From Nitrospira sp. (GTDB lineage Bacteria; Nitrospirota; Nitrospiria; Nitrospirales; Nitrospiraceae), in the NCBI GenBank assembly GCA_020697375.1, contig JAJFBJ010000001.1, forward strand, positions 141,349 to 205,348: a stretch of 64,000 bases of DNA, written 5' to 3'. A model generated the notes under the pieces. It saw only the letters and a list, made by a program, of their open reading frames with translations, was not told the DNA's origin and ran no database searches. A program made the position numbers and the translations under genes. Shown here in pieces: positions 45,248-54,718 of this stretch (positions are counted from its first letter, which is position 1; each line of letters opens with the position of its first letter).

Positions 45248-47001
45248 GTCCTTTCATAGGCCAAGAGGAGCTCCAGGAAGGTGGTTTTCTTCAACGGCTT
45301 TGTCATGTGCGCGTTGCAGCCCGCTTCGAAAATTTTTGCCGATTCCTCCTTGAGCGCCAACGCCGTCAAAGCGACGATCTGAACCGCGGGCAGGTCCTGC
45401 TCCTTTTCCCATTTGCGAATGGTTCGGGTTGCCGTCAGACCGTCCATGACCGGCATCTGCATATCCATCAGGATGAGATCGTAATGCCCGTTCTGAAACT
45501 TGGCGACTCCGATTTGGCCGTTGTCGGCAAGGTCCAACCGGTGAAGAGTGTGTTTCAGATAGGATTGGATCAGAATCTGATTGTCCAGTGAATCCTCGAC
45601 CAGCAAAATCCGCAAAGACCGTCCAGGGGGAAGGGATGACGGGCGGGCGCCTTGACCTGCAGTCGAGAAACCTCCCTTGCTCCGTCCCAGAGCGATACTG
45701 ATGGTTTGCTGGAGGTCGGAGCGACGGATCGGCTTGACCAAATACCCGCCGAGGCCGAGGTCGTACGTCTTGGCAATATCGTCGGCCCACCGGTCGGAGG
45801 CCAGCATAATTATGGTCAAACCGCTGAGGCTGCAATCGGCATTGATCCGTTCGATGACTTCGAACCCGTCCATCCCGGGCATTCGGCAATCCAACAGGAG
45901 CAGGCCGAAGGGTGTCCCCGATTTTCTGGCGTCCTCCAGCGCGTCCATGGCCTGCTCACCGCTATCGGCCTCGGAGACAGACGCTCCCCAGCCGTAAAGC
46001 GTCTCACGAAGGATCAGCCGGTTTGTCGGGTAATCGTCCACGACCAGACAGCGGAGACCCGTCAGGTTCATTGCGGTGGAAACCTTCGATGACGGCGGAG
46101 AGGTCTGAATGCCTAGTCGGACAGCACAATGAAACGTGCTGCCCTCGCCGAGGTTGCTTTCGACCCAGATTCGGCCGTCCATGAGTTTGGCCAGCTGTTG
46201 AGAAATCGACAATCCCAGGCCTGTGCCTCCATACTGCCGGGCAATGGTGCTGTGACCCTGTGTAAAGGTCTCAAAGATGGTCTTTAACTTTTCCGGAGGC
46301 ACTCCGATACCCGTATCTGTAATTGAGAATCGGATCACACCGGGCTGACGGCGGTCGGGATCGTTGGCGACCGTCATGACCACCGACCCCTTATCCGTGA
46401 ATTTGATGGCATTGCCGAGCAAATTCAGGAGGATTTGATAGAGCCGGTTGGGATCGCCGATCAGATGGCAAGGCACGTCGTTCGACAAGTGACAGACGAG
46501 TTCGAGGCCTTTTTCGTTGGCTCGAAGCGCCAGCATCTCGCTCGCTTTGTCGAGCAGCTCGGAGAGGTCGAAGTCGATCGCATCCAGGTCCAGACGACCG
46601 GATTCGACTTTCGAGAGGTCCAGAATATCGTTGATCAAGCTCAGCAGGCTCGCTCCCGCGCGGCGAAAAATGCGCAAGTATTTGCGTTGTTCAGGGGTGA
46701 GCGTGGTTTCCCACAACAAATCGGCCATGCCGATGATGGCATTCATCGGAGTCCGGATTTCGTGACTCATGCTGGCCAGAAATTCGCTCTTGGCACGGTT
46801 GGCGACATCCGCGGCATCCTTGGCGCTTTGCAATTCTTCGACGCGACGCCGGAGCTCGTTCGAAACACGTTGGAGCGCTCGTTCGGCGCGCCGGCGTGCC
46901 GTTTGCTCGCGTTGGAGAGCCGATGGACGGGAAGAGGCGCGCGAGACCGATTTTGAAGGGGCTGCTGGAGGCCTCGAAGATTGCGCCGTGCGTTTCGCCA
47001 T
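45235..47001 (-). CDS. Soluble hybrid histidine kinase with two receiver domains
   Basis: A 588-residue kinase. Residues 1-65 are basic and coiled, with no transmembrane helix or recognised sensor domain. HisKA carries His80 in [16 protein letters not shown]; the HATPase has GTGLGLSIS and [11 protein letters not shown]. Two receivers follow: the first with Asp in [13 protein letters not shown], the second with Asp in [12 protein letters not shown]. Both keep the Lys (VKPI, TKPL). The input must come from a partner. It overlaps the Hpt gene. Confidence 0.92.
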   Translation of the reverse strand: MAKRTAQSSRPPAAPSKSVSRASSRPSALQREQTARRRAERALQRVSNELRRRVEELQSAKDAADVANRAKSEFLASMSHEIRTPMNAIIGMADLLWETTLTPEQRKYLRIFRRAGASLLSLINDILDLSKVESGRLDLDAIDFDLSELLDKASEMLALRANEKGLELVCHLSNDVPCHLIGDPNRLYQILLNLLGNAIKFTDKGSVVMTVANDPDRRQPGVIRFSITDTGIGVPPEKLKTIFETFTQGHSTIARQYGGTGLGLSISQQLAKLMDGRIWVESNLGEGSTFHCAVRLGIQTSPPSSKVSTAMNLTGLRCLVVDDYPTNRLILRETLYGWGASVSEADSGEQAMDALEDARKSGTPFGLLLLDCRMPGMDGFEVIERINADCSLSGLTIIMLASDRWADDIAKTYDLGLGGYLVKPIRRSDLQQTISIALGRSKGGFSTAGQGARPSSLPPGRSLRILLVEDSLDNQILIQSYLKHTLHRLDLADNGQIGVAKFQNGHYDLILMDMQMPVMDGLTATRTIRKWEKEQDLPAVQIVALTALALKEESAKIFEAGCNAHMTKPLKKTTFLELLLAYERTCPK

Positions 47002-47089
47002 GTCCTGACCGGATCTTCTTCAGCCTTGGTTATAGCCCCGTGACGCGCTGTGGTGAAAAGCGAAAGGACTTCGCGACGGCGGGTGGATT

Positions 47090-48094
47090 TCAATCTTTGT
47101 GAGTATGATGCACCAATGTCAGAACTCCGGCTTGCTTCGCGCGATTGCGGCCTTCCTGTTTCGCTTGGTACAGCGCTTGGTCGGCGGCCCGAATGAGATC
47201 GGTCGGCGCGGCCACTCGGCTGGGGACAGTACTCGCGAAGCCCAGACTGATGGTGACGACATCGCCGTTGGAATGTTTGATTTCCGCTTCACAGACTTTC
47301 CGTCTCAGCGTATCGGCGACCTGTGCCGCGCCTTCCACCGTAGTTCCAGGCAGCACAATGACGAATTCGTCCCCTCCATAGCGCGCGACCAAGTCGCCGG
47401 GACGATTCACATGACTCGAAATGAGGTGCGCGACCTGGCGGAGACATTCATCTCCGGCTTGGTGACCGTGGCTATCGTTGTAGGTTTTAAAAAAATCGAT
47501 GTCGAGCATGATGAGTGACAGAGGCATCGCCTCACGCGCAGCCCGCCGCCATTCCTGATCAAGGAAATCATCGAATTGCCGCCGGTTGGTGATTCCGGTG
47601 AGCCCGTCCAGGCAGGAGAGGCGCAAGAGCATCTGATTAGCTTCTTGCAGTTGGCGCATCACTTCCAAGATTTCCTGCTCGCGTGCGCGGCGGCGCTCGA
47701 TTTCATGGACGAGACGGAGTACGCAGCGGACCCTTGTCAGGAGTTCGATTTTGCTGAGGGGCTTGGCGACGTAGTCGATGGCGCCGGCGGCAAAGGCGAG
47801 CTGCAGGTCCACAGGATCCGTCTTGACGGTGACCATGATGATGGGCACGTCGCGGTACCGTTCGGCGGCTTTGATCTGCCGGCAGGCTTCGATGCCGCTG
47901 GTGGAAGGCATGACGATATCCATCAAGATCAAATCCACCCGGCCGGTCATGTGCTTTCCGCCGTCGAGACCCAGCAAGCGGAACGCCGCGGCTGCGGATT
48001 CGGCGACGAAGGTCTCTTCATAGCCGGCATTTGCGAGGATGGATTGGATCAGAAGGCGATCGTCCGCCGAATCATCGACGATCAGGATACCCAT
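47090..48094 (-). CDS. Receiver-GGDEF diguanylate cyclase
   Basis: A 334-residue PleD-like protein with one receiver (phosphoacceptor Asp59 in [12 protein letters not shown]), a coiled linker ([19 protein letters not shown]) and a GGDEF domain with an intact [14 protein letters not shown] active site near residue 242. The I-site RPGD lies five residues before it, so product inhibition is expected. It makes cyclic di-GMP when phosphorylated. Together with the adjacent kinase and Hpt protein it forms a phosphorelay. Confidence 0.93.
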   Translation of the reverse strand: MGILIVDDSADDRLLIQSILANAGYEETFVAESAAAAFRLLGLDGGKHMTGRVDLILMDIVMPSTSGIEACRQIKAAERYRDVPIIMVTVKTDPVDLQLAFAAGAIDYVAKPLSKIELLTRVRCVLRLVHEIERRRAREQEILEVMRQLQEANQMLLRLSCLDGLTGITNRRQFDDFLDQEWRRAAREAMPLSLIMLDIDFFKTYNDSHGHQAGDECLRQVAHLISSHVNRPGDLVARYGGDEFVIVLPGTTVEGAAQVADTLRRKVCEAEIKHSNGDVVTISLGFASTVPSRVAAPTDLIRAADQALYQAKQEGRNRAKQAGVLTLVHHTHKD

Positions 48095-48141
48095 GGCAAA
48101 GTATCTCCTTGAGGGTGTGTGGCAAGGGGGGATGCTAGCAG

Positions 48142-48789
48142 CTAGTCCGTGTAAACACCAGGGTAAAGCTTTTTAATGCAAGGAGTGCAGAGGCCGTGAC
48201 TGAACTCGGCCTCAGAATGTTGCTGAATATATTCCTCCAATTGTTGCCAGAATCCTTGATCGTTTCGGATTTTCTTGCAAGAGGCACAGATAGGCACAAG
48301 GCCTTTCAGAACCTTCACTTCGCTCAAGGCCCTTTGTAGCTCTGCATTGCTGCGGCGAAGCTCCTGTTCGCGGACTTTACGACAATCCATCTCCTGCTTC
48401 AGCAGAAGCGCTGAATTCACACGGGCGAGCAGTTCGACGCTGTTGACGGGTTTCGTGATGAAGTCCATGGCGCCGGCCGAGAAGGCCGCTTGCAGATTGC
48501 CGAGATCGGTTTTGGCTGTGACAACGATGATGGGAATGTCTCGCAAGATATCCAGACTCTTGATATGCCGTGTGGCGGCCACTCCATCCGTGCCCGGCAT
48601 GAAGAAGTCCATTAGTATCAGATCGATCGAATGCGTATGGCCGGCCGGCTGCTGATGGTCGGCGTCGAGATGAACATATGCCGCGGCGGCCGAGTCTGCG
48701 GCTAAAAGATCGTGATGACCGGCTTTACCGAGGATCGTCCGCAGCAACAGTTGTTGGTCAGGGGAATCATCAACGATCAAGATACTCAT
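48142..48789 (-). CDS. Response regulator receiver protein with a C-terminal Cys motif
   Basis: A 215-residue protein. The receiver has Asp61 ([13 protein letters not shown]) and Lys in FITKPV. A coiled linker ([18 protein letters not shown]) leads to a tail with [16 protein letters not shown] and [13 protein letters not shown], two CxxC pairs that may bind zinc or a redox centre. The tail is widespread behind receivers and PAS domains. Its receiver resembles that of the adjacent GGDEF protein, so the two genes probably arose by duplication. Confidence 0.87.
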   Translation of the reverse strand: MSILIVDDSPDQQLLLRTILGKAGHHDLLAADSAAAAYVHLDADHQQPAGHTHSIDLILMDFFMPGTDGVAATRHIKSLDILRDIPIIVVTAKTDLGNLQAAFSAGAMDFITKPVNSVELLARVNSALLLKQEMDCRKVREQELRRSNAELQRALSEVKVLKGLVPICASCKKIRNDQGFWQQLEEYIQQHSEAEFSHGLCTPCIKKLYPGVYTD

Positions 48790-48945
48790 GCTGCGACCTT
48801 ATCGCGGTGATGGAATCTTGTACGCATCCTGGATATGGTGAAGCGGTAGATACAATGCATACTGCCGGGAGGTTTTGTCTATGTTAGCCGGTAGGTTCGG
48901 TATCGGTAGAATCGCCGGATAGATTAAGCACAACAACCGCAAACA

Positions 48946-49395
48946 TCATCGCTGGAGGGCCGCTTTGACCAAATCGCTCACGACTTTGCCGTCCACCGGC
49001 TGGCCGGCCAGCCGGGCCATGACGGCTTTCATGACATGGCCCATGTCCTTGAGGGATGTCCCAGCGGATTCACGGACCACGGATTCTACGACAGCTGCCA
49101 CCTCATCGGCTGAGAGCGCGGTCGGAAGATACCCTTCGATGATGACGATTTCTTTCCGTTCCTTGTTAGCCAGATCCTGACGGTTTCCTTTTTCGAACTG
49201 CTCGGCGGATTCTTTGCGCTGCTTGATGAGCGTGGTCATGATCCGGCTCATCGCCGCATCGTCCAAATCTTGTTTCAGCTCGACTTCCTTGTTTTGCACG
49301 GCGGCTTTGATCATGCGGATGACGTCCATGCGCAGTTGATCTCTGGATTTCATCGCCGATTTCAAGTCTTCGCTCAAACGATCGCGTAGAGACAT
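48946..49395 (-). CDS. GatB/YqeY domain protein
   Basis: A 149-residue protein matching YqeY: SLRDRLSEDLKSAMKSRDQL, LRMDVIRMIKAAVQNKEVEL, RKEIVIIEGYLPTALSADEV and a C-terminal MARLAGQPVDGKVVSDLVK. The domain is shared with the C-terminal tail of GatB, which binds tRNA, so a tRNA link is inferred. The ATG at 49395 follows a weak AAAGGAA-like site. Confidence 0.9.
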   Translation of the reverse strand: MSLRDRLSEDLKSAMKSRDQLRMDVIRMIKAAVQNKEVELKQDLDDAAMSRIMTTLIKQRKESAEQFEKGNRQDLANKERKEIVIIEGYLPTALSADEVAAVVESVVRESAGTSLKDMGHVMKAVMARLAGQPVDGKVVSDLVKAALQR

Positions 49396-49601
49396 CGTAT
49401 TCCTTTCAAACGTGATGTTCGCAGAATAACTCCTTTGCCGAAGGCCGTCAACGTGCGAGCGCCACATCCTTTTAGCCGTGATGGTGAAGCTGCAGGTCGC
49501 TGAACAGGGTTTCGTATTGAGAGTCTCGAGACTCTGTCTCATAATGCAACGCTGATGATTCGGAGGAGTCAGTATGGACCTGATCGAAAGGGGCCATCGA
49601 T

Positions 49602-49814
49602 ATGGTTGACAGGAAGGGCACGAGAAGCGGTAATGCCCGGTTTGCCGGGATTGTGTGCGGCACGATTGTCGCCGCATTGTTCATCACGGGCTGTGCGGAA
49701 GACAAGCAGAAGCCGATGACACAACCGTCGACGGATCATGTGAAGGGCAATGCGGATCGCGGGTTTGACAAGCTCCATCACGAAGAGAGGGAGCGAAAAC
49801 CCGGAGGCATGTAG
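49602..49814 (+). CDS. Small lipoprotein (70 residues)
   Basis: ATG 49602. Signal peptide with lipobox FITGC near residues 27-31, then a hydrophilic tail (EDKQKPMTQPSTDHVKG). No function is recognised. It lies head to head with the YqeY gene and ends 25 bp before the convergent MFS gene's stop. Confidence 0.6.
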   Translation: MVDRKGTRSGNARFAGIVCGTIVAALFITGCAEDKQKPMTQPSTDHVKGNADRGFDKLHHEERERKPGGM

Positions 49815-49839
49815 CCTGCCGGCAAAGTGAGCCGCCCTC

Positions 49840-51171
49840 TCACGGGACCACGCGCGGGTGTCTCCAGGCCAGTAAGGCTGCGAGCGGTTTAATCAGCGGA
49901 AGCTCCCATACCAATTTCCTGTGAGGCGGTGGCTCGATGCGCCGTGGTTCACCGAACGTACGCAGCAGAGTCACCGCAACCAGCAACCGGAGGATTCCGG
50001 ACAGGCAAAACACGAAGGGCAGGTTCGAGGAGGGCGTCAATGCCCAGACCACGAGGGAGAGCTGGGTCGGCATGACGGTGGCGAGCCAACTGCCGGTCAA
50101 GGCTCCGATGCCCAACCCGATCGCATTCGTGGCATTCGCAAGGGCGATGCCTCGCGTGCGTTCTTCAGGCCGAAGTGAATCGAACACATAATTCTGTAGT
50201 CCGAGTGACAATCCCGCCCAAATCACCCCTCCACAAAAATTCCAGCTCAAGAGGAACACATAGTCTTCACTGAGCAGATAGCCCATAGGAAGAAGCGAGA
50301 CCGACAATCCCGTCACCCTAAGGAGAGTCTTGTTGCCATAACGGTCGCTAATTTGGCCCCAGGGTGTGGCAGTGAGGAATTGAGCCGAAATGCTGCTGGC
50401 CATCCATCCGGCATACTGAAGATATGACCAATGTAAATCCCGCAGCAGATAGACGACGAAAAACGGCCCGGAAATGAGCACGGCGAAATGCATGAAACCC
50501 GAAAACAGCAGGAAATAGCGAAAATCTGCGGTGGCGGTTTTGAGAAGAAAATGCCGGAAGCCGTTGGGCGCTTCGATGTGGTGCACCGGAATCAATTCTG
50601 CGATTCTCGTTTGACAGCGAGTGGCTCCCGCTCGAGCAAATGCGGCACATGAGAAAATGACGACAAACCCGAGCCAGCTGATGTCCCATTTCTGCCCAAG
50701 CGTCAGAGCCGCCCCGGCTACCCCCATCGCGAGGAAATTCATCAATGCGATAATCCGAGCCCGGCGGGCGAAATACGCCCCCCGGCTGCTGGCATCCGCC
50801 AGCTCAGCCAGCAAACTGTTCCAGGCCGGGGCCGTTGCATGACCGAATGTGAAGTACAGCATGACACAGCCGATGAAGATCCAAGGGCCATGGTCGGGCA
50901 TGAGTAACGGAAGGATGAAAAGGGGAAGCCAGCAGAAAGCCTGTCCCCAGCCTCCCGCAATCAAAAGGCGGCCGGGCATACGAAGATACTGGAGCAGCTT
51001 CACCGAGGCCAGTTGAGCCAGCACGCCGATCAATTGCGGTAATGCGGATAGAATGCCGATATGGAATGGAGAGGCATGCAGAATCAGGGCAAAGGCGGAA
51101 AAGTAATTCTCTCCTCCGCCTTGCGCCGCCGCTTGAAAAGCTGCGTCGCGGACACCGTATTGTCGGCTCAT
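49840..51171 (-). CDS. Major facilitator superfamily transporter
   Basis: A 443-residue inner-membrane protein with about 12 helices. The first helix region is ENYFSAFALILHASPFHIGI; the loop 2-3 motif (usually G-x-x-x-D-R-x-G-R) is modified. The second half has QISDRYGNKTLLRVTG, a clear MFS loop. The substrate is unknown. Base 51171 starts an ATG (Met-Ser-Arg-Gln-Tyr). Confidence 0.85.
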   Translation of the reverse strand: MSRQYGVRDAAFQAAAQGGGENYFSAFALILHASPFHIGILSALPQLIGVLAQLASVKLLQYLRMPGRLLIAGGWGQAFCWLPLFILPLLMPDHGPWIFIGCVMLYFTFGHATAPAWNSLLAELADASSRGAYFARRARIIALMNFLAMGVAGAALTLGQKWDISWLGFVVIFSCAAFARAGATRCQTRIAELIPVHHIEAPNGFRHFLLKTATADFRYFLLFSGFMHFAVLISGPFFVVYLLRDLHWSYLQYAGWMASSISAQFLTATPWGQISDRYGNKTLLRVTGLSVSLLPMGYLLSEDYVFLLSWNFCGGVIWAGLSLGLQNYVFDSLRPEERTRGIALANATNAIGLGIGALTGSWLATVMPTQLSLVVWALTPSSNLPFVFCLSGILRLLVAVTLLRTFGEPRRIEPPPHRKLVWELPLIKPLAALLAWRHPRVVP

Positions 51172-51372
51172 CGCCTTGGCGTCTGCTTCGGACGGAGTCT
51201 CAGGACCGGATGAGGAGTCGACCTTGTTAGCAGTCAGGGGAATTCGCTGATTGACAAATTATACAAAGGCTAAATTCAGACATCGTTAAAATTATAGCAG
51301 ACCATTAGAGCTTCGCCATAAAAGACCCGTAATCCGGTTGACCCCTCCGTAAACAGTGAGTACGATAATAGT

Positions 51373-52068
51373 ATGCAATCCCTATCTTCAGCGGCGGTTG
51401 TGGATCGATTTCTTGGCAAACACGTGGCCAGGTCGGTTCGCCGGCTGATCGTGACATTGCTAGTGACGGGGGGCCTTGGGCTATCGACCGGCACGGCGGA
51501 GGCCCGGGACCTAATGGTTCCGAAAGAACAGGCCACGACGGAGTATGAGCCGACCGAAACGCCTTCGTTGGACGTGCAGCGTAAAGGAGTTCCCCAGTCG
51601 CTGTTCACTTGGATCAAAATGGCGCGCGGGTACGATGTGGAATGGGATACCTTTGGACGAAAAGGATGGTATACCCAGGATCCTCGACTGAAGCCGGTTG
51701 CGCCTGACACGACGGTATTCTCTACGGATACCCCGGCGGTCTATATCGTCTTTGAGGTCGCTCCCCTCGAAGACCCGGCTCAATTCGGCGCTCAGGTGTT
51801 TCCCGTGGACGCGGAAGGAAAGACCGAGGAGACTGTGATTGTACGCGATAGTCTAGAAGTGCCGGGCCACGAGCGTTACGGTTTCTTGGAGCTGAAAAAA
51901 CCATCGGATCGCTGGCCGCAAGGAAAATATCTCGTCAAAATCTATATCACCTCACTGGGCCAGCAACCGTTTCATGCTGTGAATCAAGTCGGCACAATGC
52001 ATTTCACCGTCACAGATCAACCGGCTCCCGCTGCCTCTCCTGGTTCGCCCGATTCCAAGACACGTTGA
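51373..52068 (+). CDS. Exported protein of unknown function
   Basis: A 231-residue protein with an N-terminal hydrophobic segment (LIVTLLVTGGLGLSTGT) ending at an AEA-RD cleavage-like site. The mature part is beta-rich, with Trp/Tyr patches (LFTWIKMARGYDVEWDTFG) and a Ser/Pro tail (PAPAASPGSPDSKTR). No family recognised. Confidence 0.6.
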   Translation: MQSLSSAAVVDRFLGKHVARSVRRLIVTLLVTGGLGLSTGTAEARDLMVPKEQATTEYEPTETPSLDVQRKGVPQSLFTWIKMARGYDVEWDTFGRKGWYTQDPRLKPVAPDTTVFSTDTPAVYIVFEVAPLEDPAQFGAQVFPVDAEGKTEETVIVRDSLEVPGHERYGFLELKKPSDRWPQGKYLVKIYITSLGQQPFHAVNQVGTMHFTVTDQPAPAASPGSPDSKTR

Positions 52069-52158
52069 AAATCCTCCTTAGCTTGGTCTAACGTTCTCCC
52101 ACCGTCTGCCATGATCACGTGTGGGCGGTAGCCGGTCGATTTACCGAGGAGCATGGGC

Positions 52159-52434
52159 ATGAAAGAAACGGATGCGGAGAAGTTAGCGCTGTTATACGAG
52201 CGCTTTTGCGATGTCTGTTTGGTTGAAAAGGAAGTCTGGACGGAAATTTACATGCCGAAGACGTTCAAGGACGGCACTGCCGTGCGGACGAATTTGCAAG
52301 ATCGGTATGATGTCGTCATCGACGAGCCGGGAGTCGAAGACGCGTTGGAGGCGAATATCCCTCTTGGAAAAGCTGCATTGGGCGCGGCCATTCAGGAATA
52401 TCGGAAGCACATCAGTTTCGTGAAGAAAGGCTAA
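52159..52434 (+). CDS. Small unrecognised protein (91 residues)
   Basis: ATG 52159 follows GAGGAG by 7 bases; another ATG at 52153 is six bases earlier. The protein is acidic and helical, with a Cys pair FCDVCLVEKEVW near the N-terminus and PLGKAALGAAIQEYRKH near the end. The Cys-x-x-Cys could be a metal or redox site. It is convergent with the GPx gene at 52441, 6 bp away. Confidence 0.55.
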   Translation: MKETDAEKLALLYERFCDVCLVEKEVWTEIYMPKTFKDGTAVRTNLQDRYDVVIDEPGVEDALEANIPLGKAALGAAIQEYRKHISFVKKG

Positions 52435-52440
52435 GCGGCA

Positions 52441-53061
52441 TCAATTCTTCGCGAGAAATCGCTCCACATCTCGTACCACTTCATCGCCCAGCGGTTTCGT
52501 CCGATGGTGATAGCGGGCGACCACATTGCCGGATCGGTCGACCAAATATTTTTGAAAATTCCATTCGACTTCTCCCGGAAACGGACTCTCCTCGGTAAGG
52601 TATCGGTAAAGGGCGTGCTTGTCGCCGCCTTTGACGCTGATCTTGCTGAAGAGCGGGAATCCGACGCTATACTTGGTCATGCAAAAGCCCTTGATCTCCT
52701 CATTGGTTCCAGGCTCTTGCTGACCGAAATTGTTGGCGGGAAACGCTAGAATCTCAAATCCCTTGTCCTTATAGGCTTCATACATTGTTTCAAGATCGGC
52801 ATATTGCGGAGTGTTGCCGCAGAAACTGGCGGTGTTGACCAGCAGGATCACTTTTCCCTTGTATTGGCTCAGGGAAACCGGTTTGCCGTCGATATCGTCC
52901 AGTGTGAAATCGTAGACTGTCAGGGACTTGGCAGCCATATGCAACGCTCCTTGTTCCGCCGCACAGACCCCATCGTAACCGACGAAAGCACCGAGCCCGA
53001 GTGCGACGACGAGTCCGGCGACCAGCAGGCTCCTGAGATGGAGTAATCCACAGAGCGGCAT
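52441..53061 (-). CDS. Exported glutathione peroxidase-family protein
   Basis: A 206-residue protein with a signal peptide (LRSLLVAGLVVALGLGAFVG) and a GPx domain. The catalytic residues are Cys in NTASFCGNTPQY, Gln in FPANNFGQQEPG, and the Trp/Asn pair in EWNFQKYLVD. It is the Cys, not Sec, form and is exported, so it should reduce lipid or periplasmic peroxides. The start at 53061 has GGAGC seven bases upstream. Confidence 0.9.
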   Translation of the reverse strand: MPLCGLLHLRSLLVAGLVVALGLGAFVGYDGVCAAEQGALHMAAKSLTVYDFTLDDIDGKPVSLSQYKGKVILLVNTASFCGNTPQYADLETMYEAYKDKGFEILAFPANNFGQQEPGTNEEIKGFCMTKYSVGFPLFSKISVKGGDKHALYRYLTEESPFPGEVEWNFQKYLVDRSGNVVARYHHRTKPLGDEVVRDVERFLAKN

Positions 53062-53077
53062 GTGTTTGCTCCTTGGA

Positions 53078-53992
53078 TCAGAGGCGTCGTAATGCTGAGA
53101 CACGTTCCTCAATCGGAGGATGAGTCGCCAGCAAATGCATAAACGCCGAGGTGTTGCCTGAAATCTTCATAGTGGCCAGGGCATCCCGAGTGGAATATTC
53201 GAACTGGGCTCGATTCACCCACCCATCGATAGACTGCAAAGCATTGATCATTGAATCTTTCCCATACACCTTCGCGGAGAATGCGTCCGCGGCAAATTCA
53301 CGGCGGCGGGAATGCCAGCTGACGACCAGCATGGCCAGGACCGACAACACGACTTGCAAGAAAATGAAAACGACGAAGCCCAGGATCGGACTGCCGCTCT
53401 GCGCCTCCTCGCGATCGCCCTGTGGCTGAGCGACGAGGTGGTACACGAAATTGCTGATGTAGTGAACGAAGGTGTTCATCAAGCCGGCGAGCACTGTGGT
53501 GGAAAACATATCGCCGTTGAAAACATGGCCCATTTCGTGGGCGAGCACGGATTTGACTTCATCCTCTCGCAAGTTAGCCAGGAGACCGGTGGAAACGGCC
53601 ACCATCGCGTTATTTTTGCTCGGGCCTGTAGCGAAGGCATTAGGGTCGGGTGATTCGTACACCCACACTTCCGGCATCGTGATGTGAAGGCGTTGAGCGA
53701 TGTCCTGCACGGAACCATAAATGACCTGTTCAGCACGGGTGCGTGGCTGCGTGATCTGAGCGCAGTTCAGCATGGCGCGGGCCATCTGTTTGGAAAAAAG
53801 TAAGCTGATAAAGGCGCCGCCGAAACCGATGACCAGCGACCAGACCAGCAGCTCCTGGCTGAATGCTCCACGGAGATCGATCCCGAAGGCCGGCAAGACG
53901 GCGTCGATCAGAATCCTGACCGTAAAGGACAATGTGAGGTAGATGAGAACGTTTGCAATGAGAAGCAGCCCGATACCCTTCAACGACTTCAT
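53078..53992 (-). CDS. htpX: Membrane zinc metalloprotease
   Basis: A 304-residue HtpX. The zinc motif is HEMGH near residue 149 (VLAHEMGHVFNGDM), with the third ligand Glu in the later RREFAADAFSAKVYG. Transmembrane helices lie at both ends (IGLLLIANVLIYLTLSF, and VVFIFLQVVLSVLAMLVV). It degrades misfolded inner-membrane proteins. It is about 17 bp upstream of the GPx gene, so the two are likely co-transcribed. Confidence 0.95.
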   Translation of the reverse strand: MKSLKGIGLLLIANVLIYLTLSFTVRILIDAVLPAFGIDLRGAFSQELLVWSLVIGFGGAFISLLFSKQMARAMLNCAQITQPRTRAEQVIYGSVQDIAQRLHITMPEVWVYESPDPNAFATGPSKNNAMVAVSTGLLANLREDEVKSVLAHEMGHVFNGDMFSTTVLAGLMNTFVHYISNFVYHLVAQPQGDREEAQSGSPILGFVVFIFLQVVLSVLAMLVVSWHSRRREFAADAFSAKVYGKDSMINALQSIDGWVNRAQFEYSTRDALATMKISGNTSAFMHLLATHPPIEERVSALRRL

Positions 53993-54262
53993 GTATATCC
54001 TCCTTGAAAACCCGCTGTCCTTACTCCTGTACGACGATCGGCACGGGGTTCCGCGTCATTATACCGAATCCCAAGCCCGTTGTCGGGTCATCAGCCGGGG
54101 ACGGTCCTTCCGCCACGCGGTTGTCAGATAATACCATTTCAGCGCCGGGTCAAGGCGAGCGGTGGAAGTTGTTCTTGCGTTGCAGTTCCATGGCCATTGG
54201 AAGATGCGAACGAGTATTGGATCCGTTGACCGAGTGCTCACCTTCTGTTAGAAAAGGCGGCC

Positions 54263-54706
54263 ATGGGTATCGCTCCGCTTTTTGCCCGACTTGGAATGCT
54301 GTCCGTACTCGCGCTCTGGAGCCTGGCTTTGGCTTTCCCCGCCAGGGCCGAGCCGACGGGGCTCGTTCCTCCGCTTCGGGTGCCGGTCGATCAGCTGGAT
54401 GGTATTCAGCGTGCCACCATTATTCTGGACAGTTACTCCTACACGCCGAACTATCTCATCGTCCAAGCCGGTAGGCCCGTCGAGTTGCTCCTGACGAGCA
54501 TTACCACGATTACACCCCACAATTTCTTGCTGAAGCATGAAGCCGCAGGGCTCGTGATCGAGCGGGATGTAGGCGCAGGGCGAACGGTTACCCTGCAGTT
54601 TACGCCGACGAAGCCGGGAATTTATCCATTCCATTGCGACAAGCAACTGCTGTTCTTCCCGAGCCATCAAGAGAAGGGCATGGAAGGCACCTTGGAAGTC
54701 AGATAG
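54263..54706 (+). CDS. Exported cupredoxin-domain protein
   Basis: A 147-residue protein with a signal peptide cut at ARAEPT. The cupredoxin domain has candidate type 1 copper ligands His86 (TPHNFLL), Cys125 (YPFHCDKQ), His135 (FPSHQEKGM) and Met140. The Cys-His loop is nine residues instead of the usual two to four. It sits in the periplasm and should carry electrons. The next gene begins in the same frame 12 bases after the stop. Confidence 0.82.
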   Translation: MGIAPLFARLGMLSVLALWSLALAFPARAEPTGLVPPLRVPVDQLDGIQRATIILDSYSYTPNYLIVQAGRPVELLLTSITTITPHNFLLKHEAAGLVIERDVGAGRTVTLQFTPTKPGIYPFHCDKQLLFFPSHQEKGMEGTLEVR

Positions 54707-54718
54707 GTAGGTTGCTCC

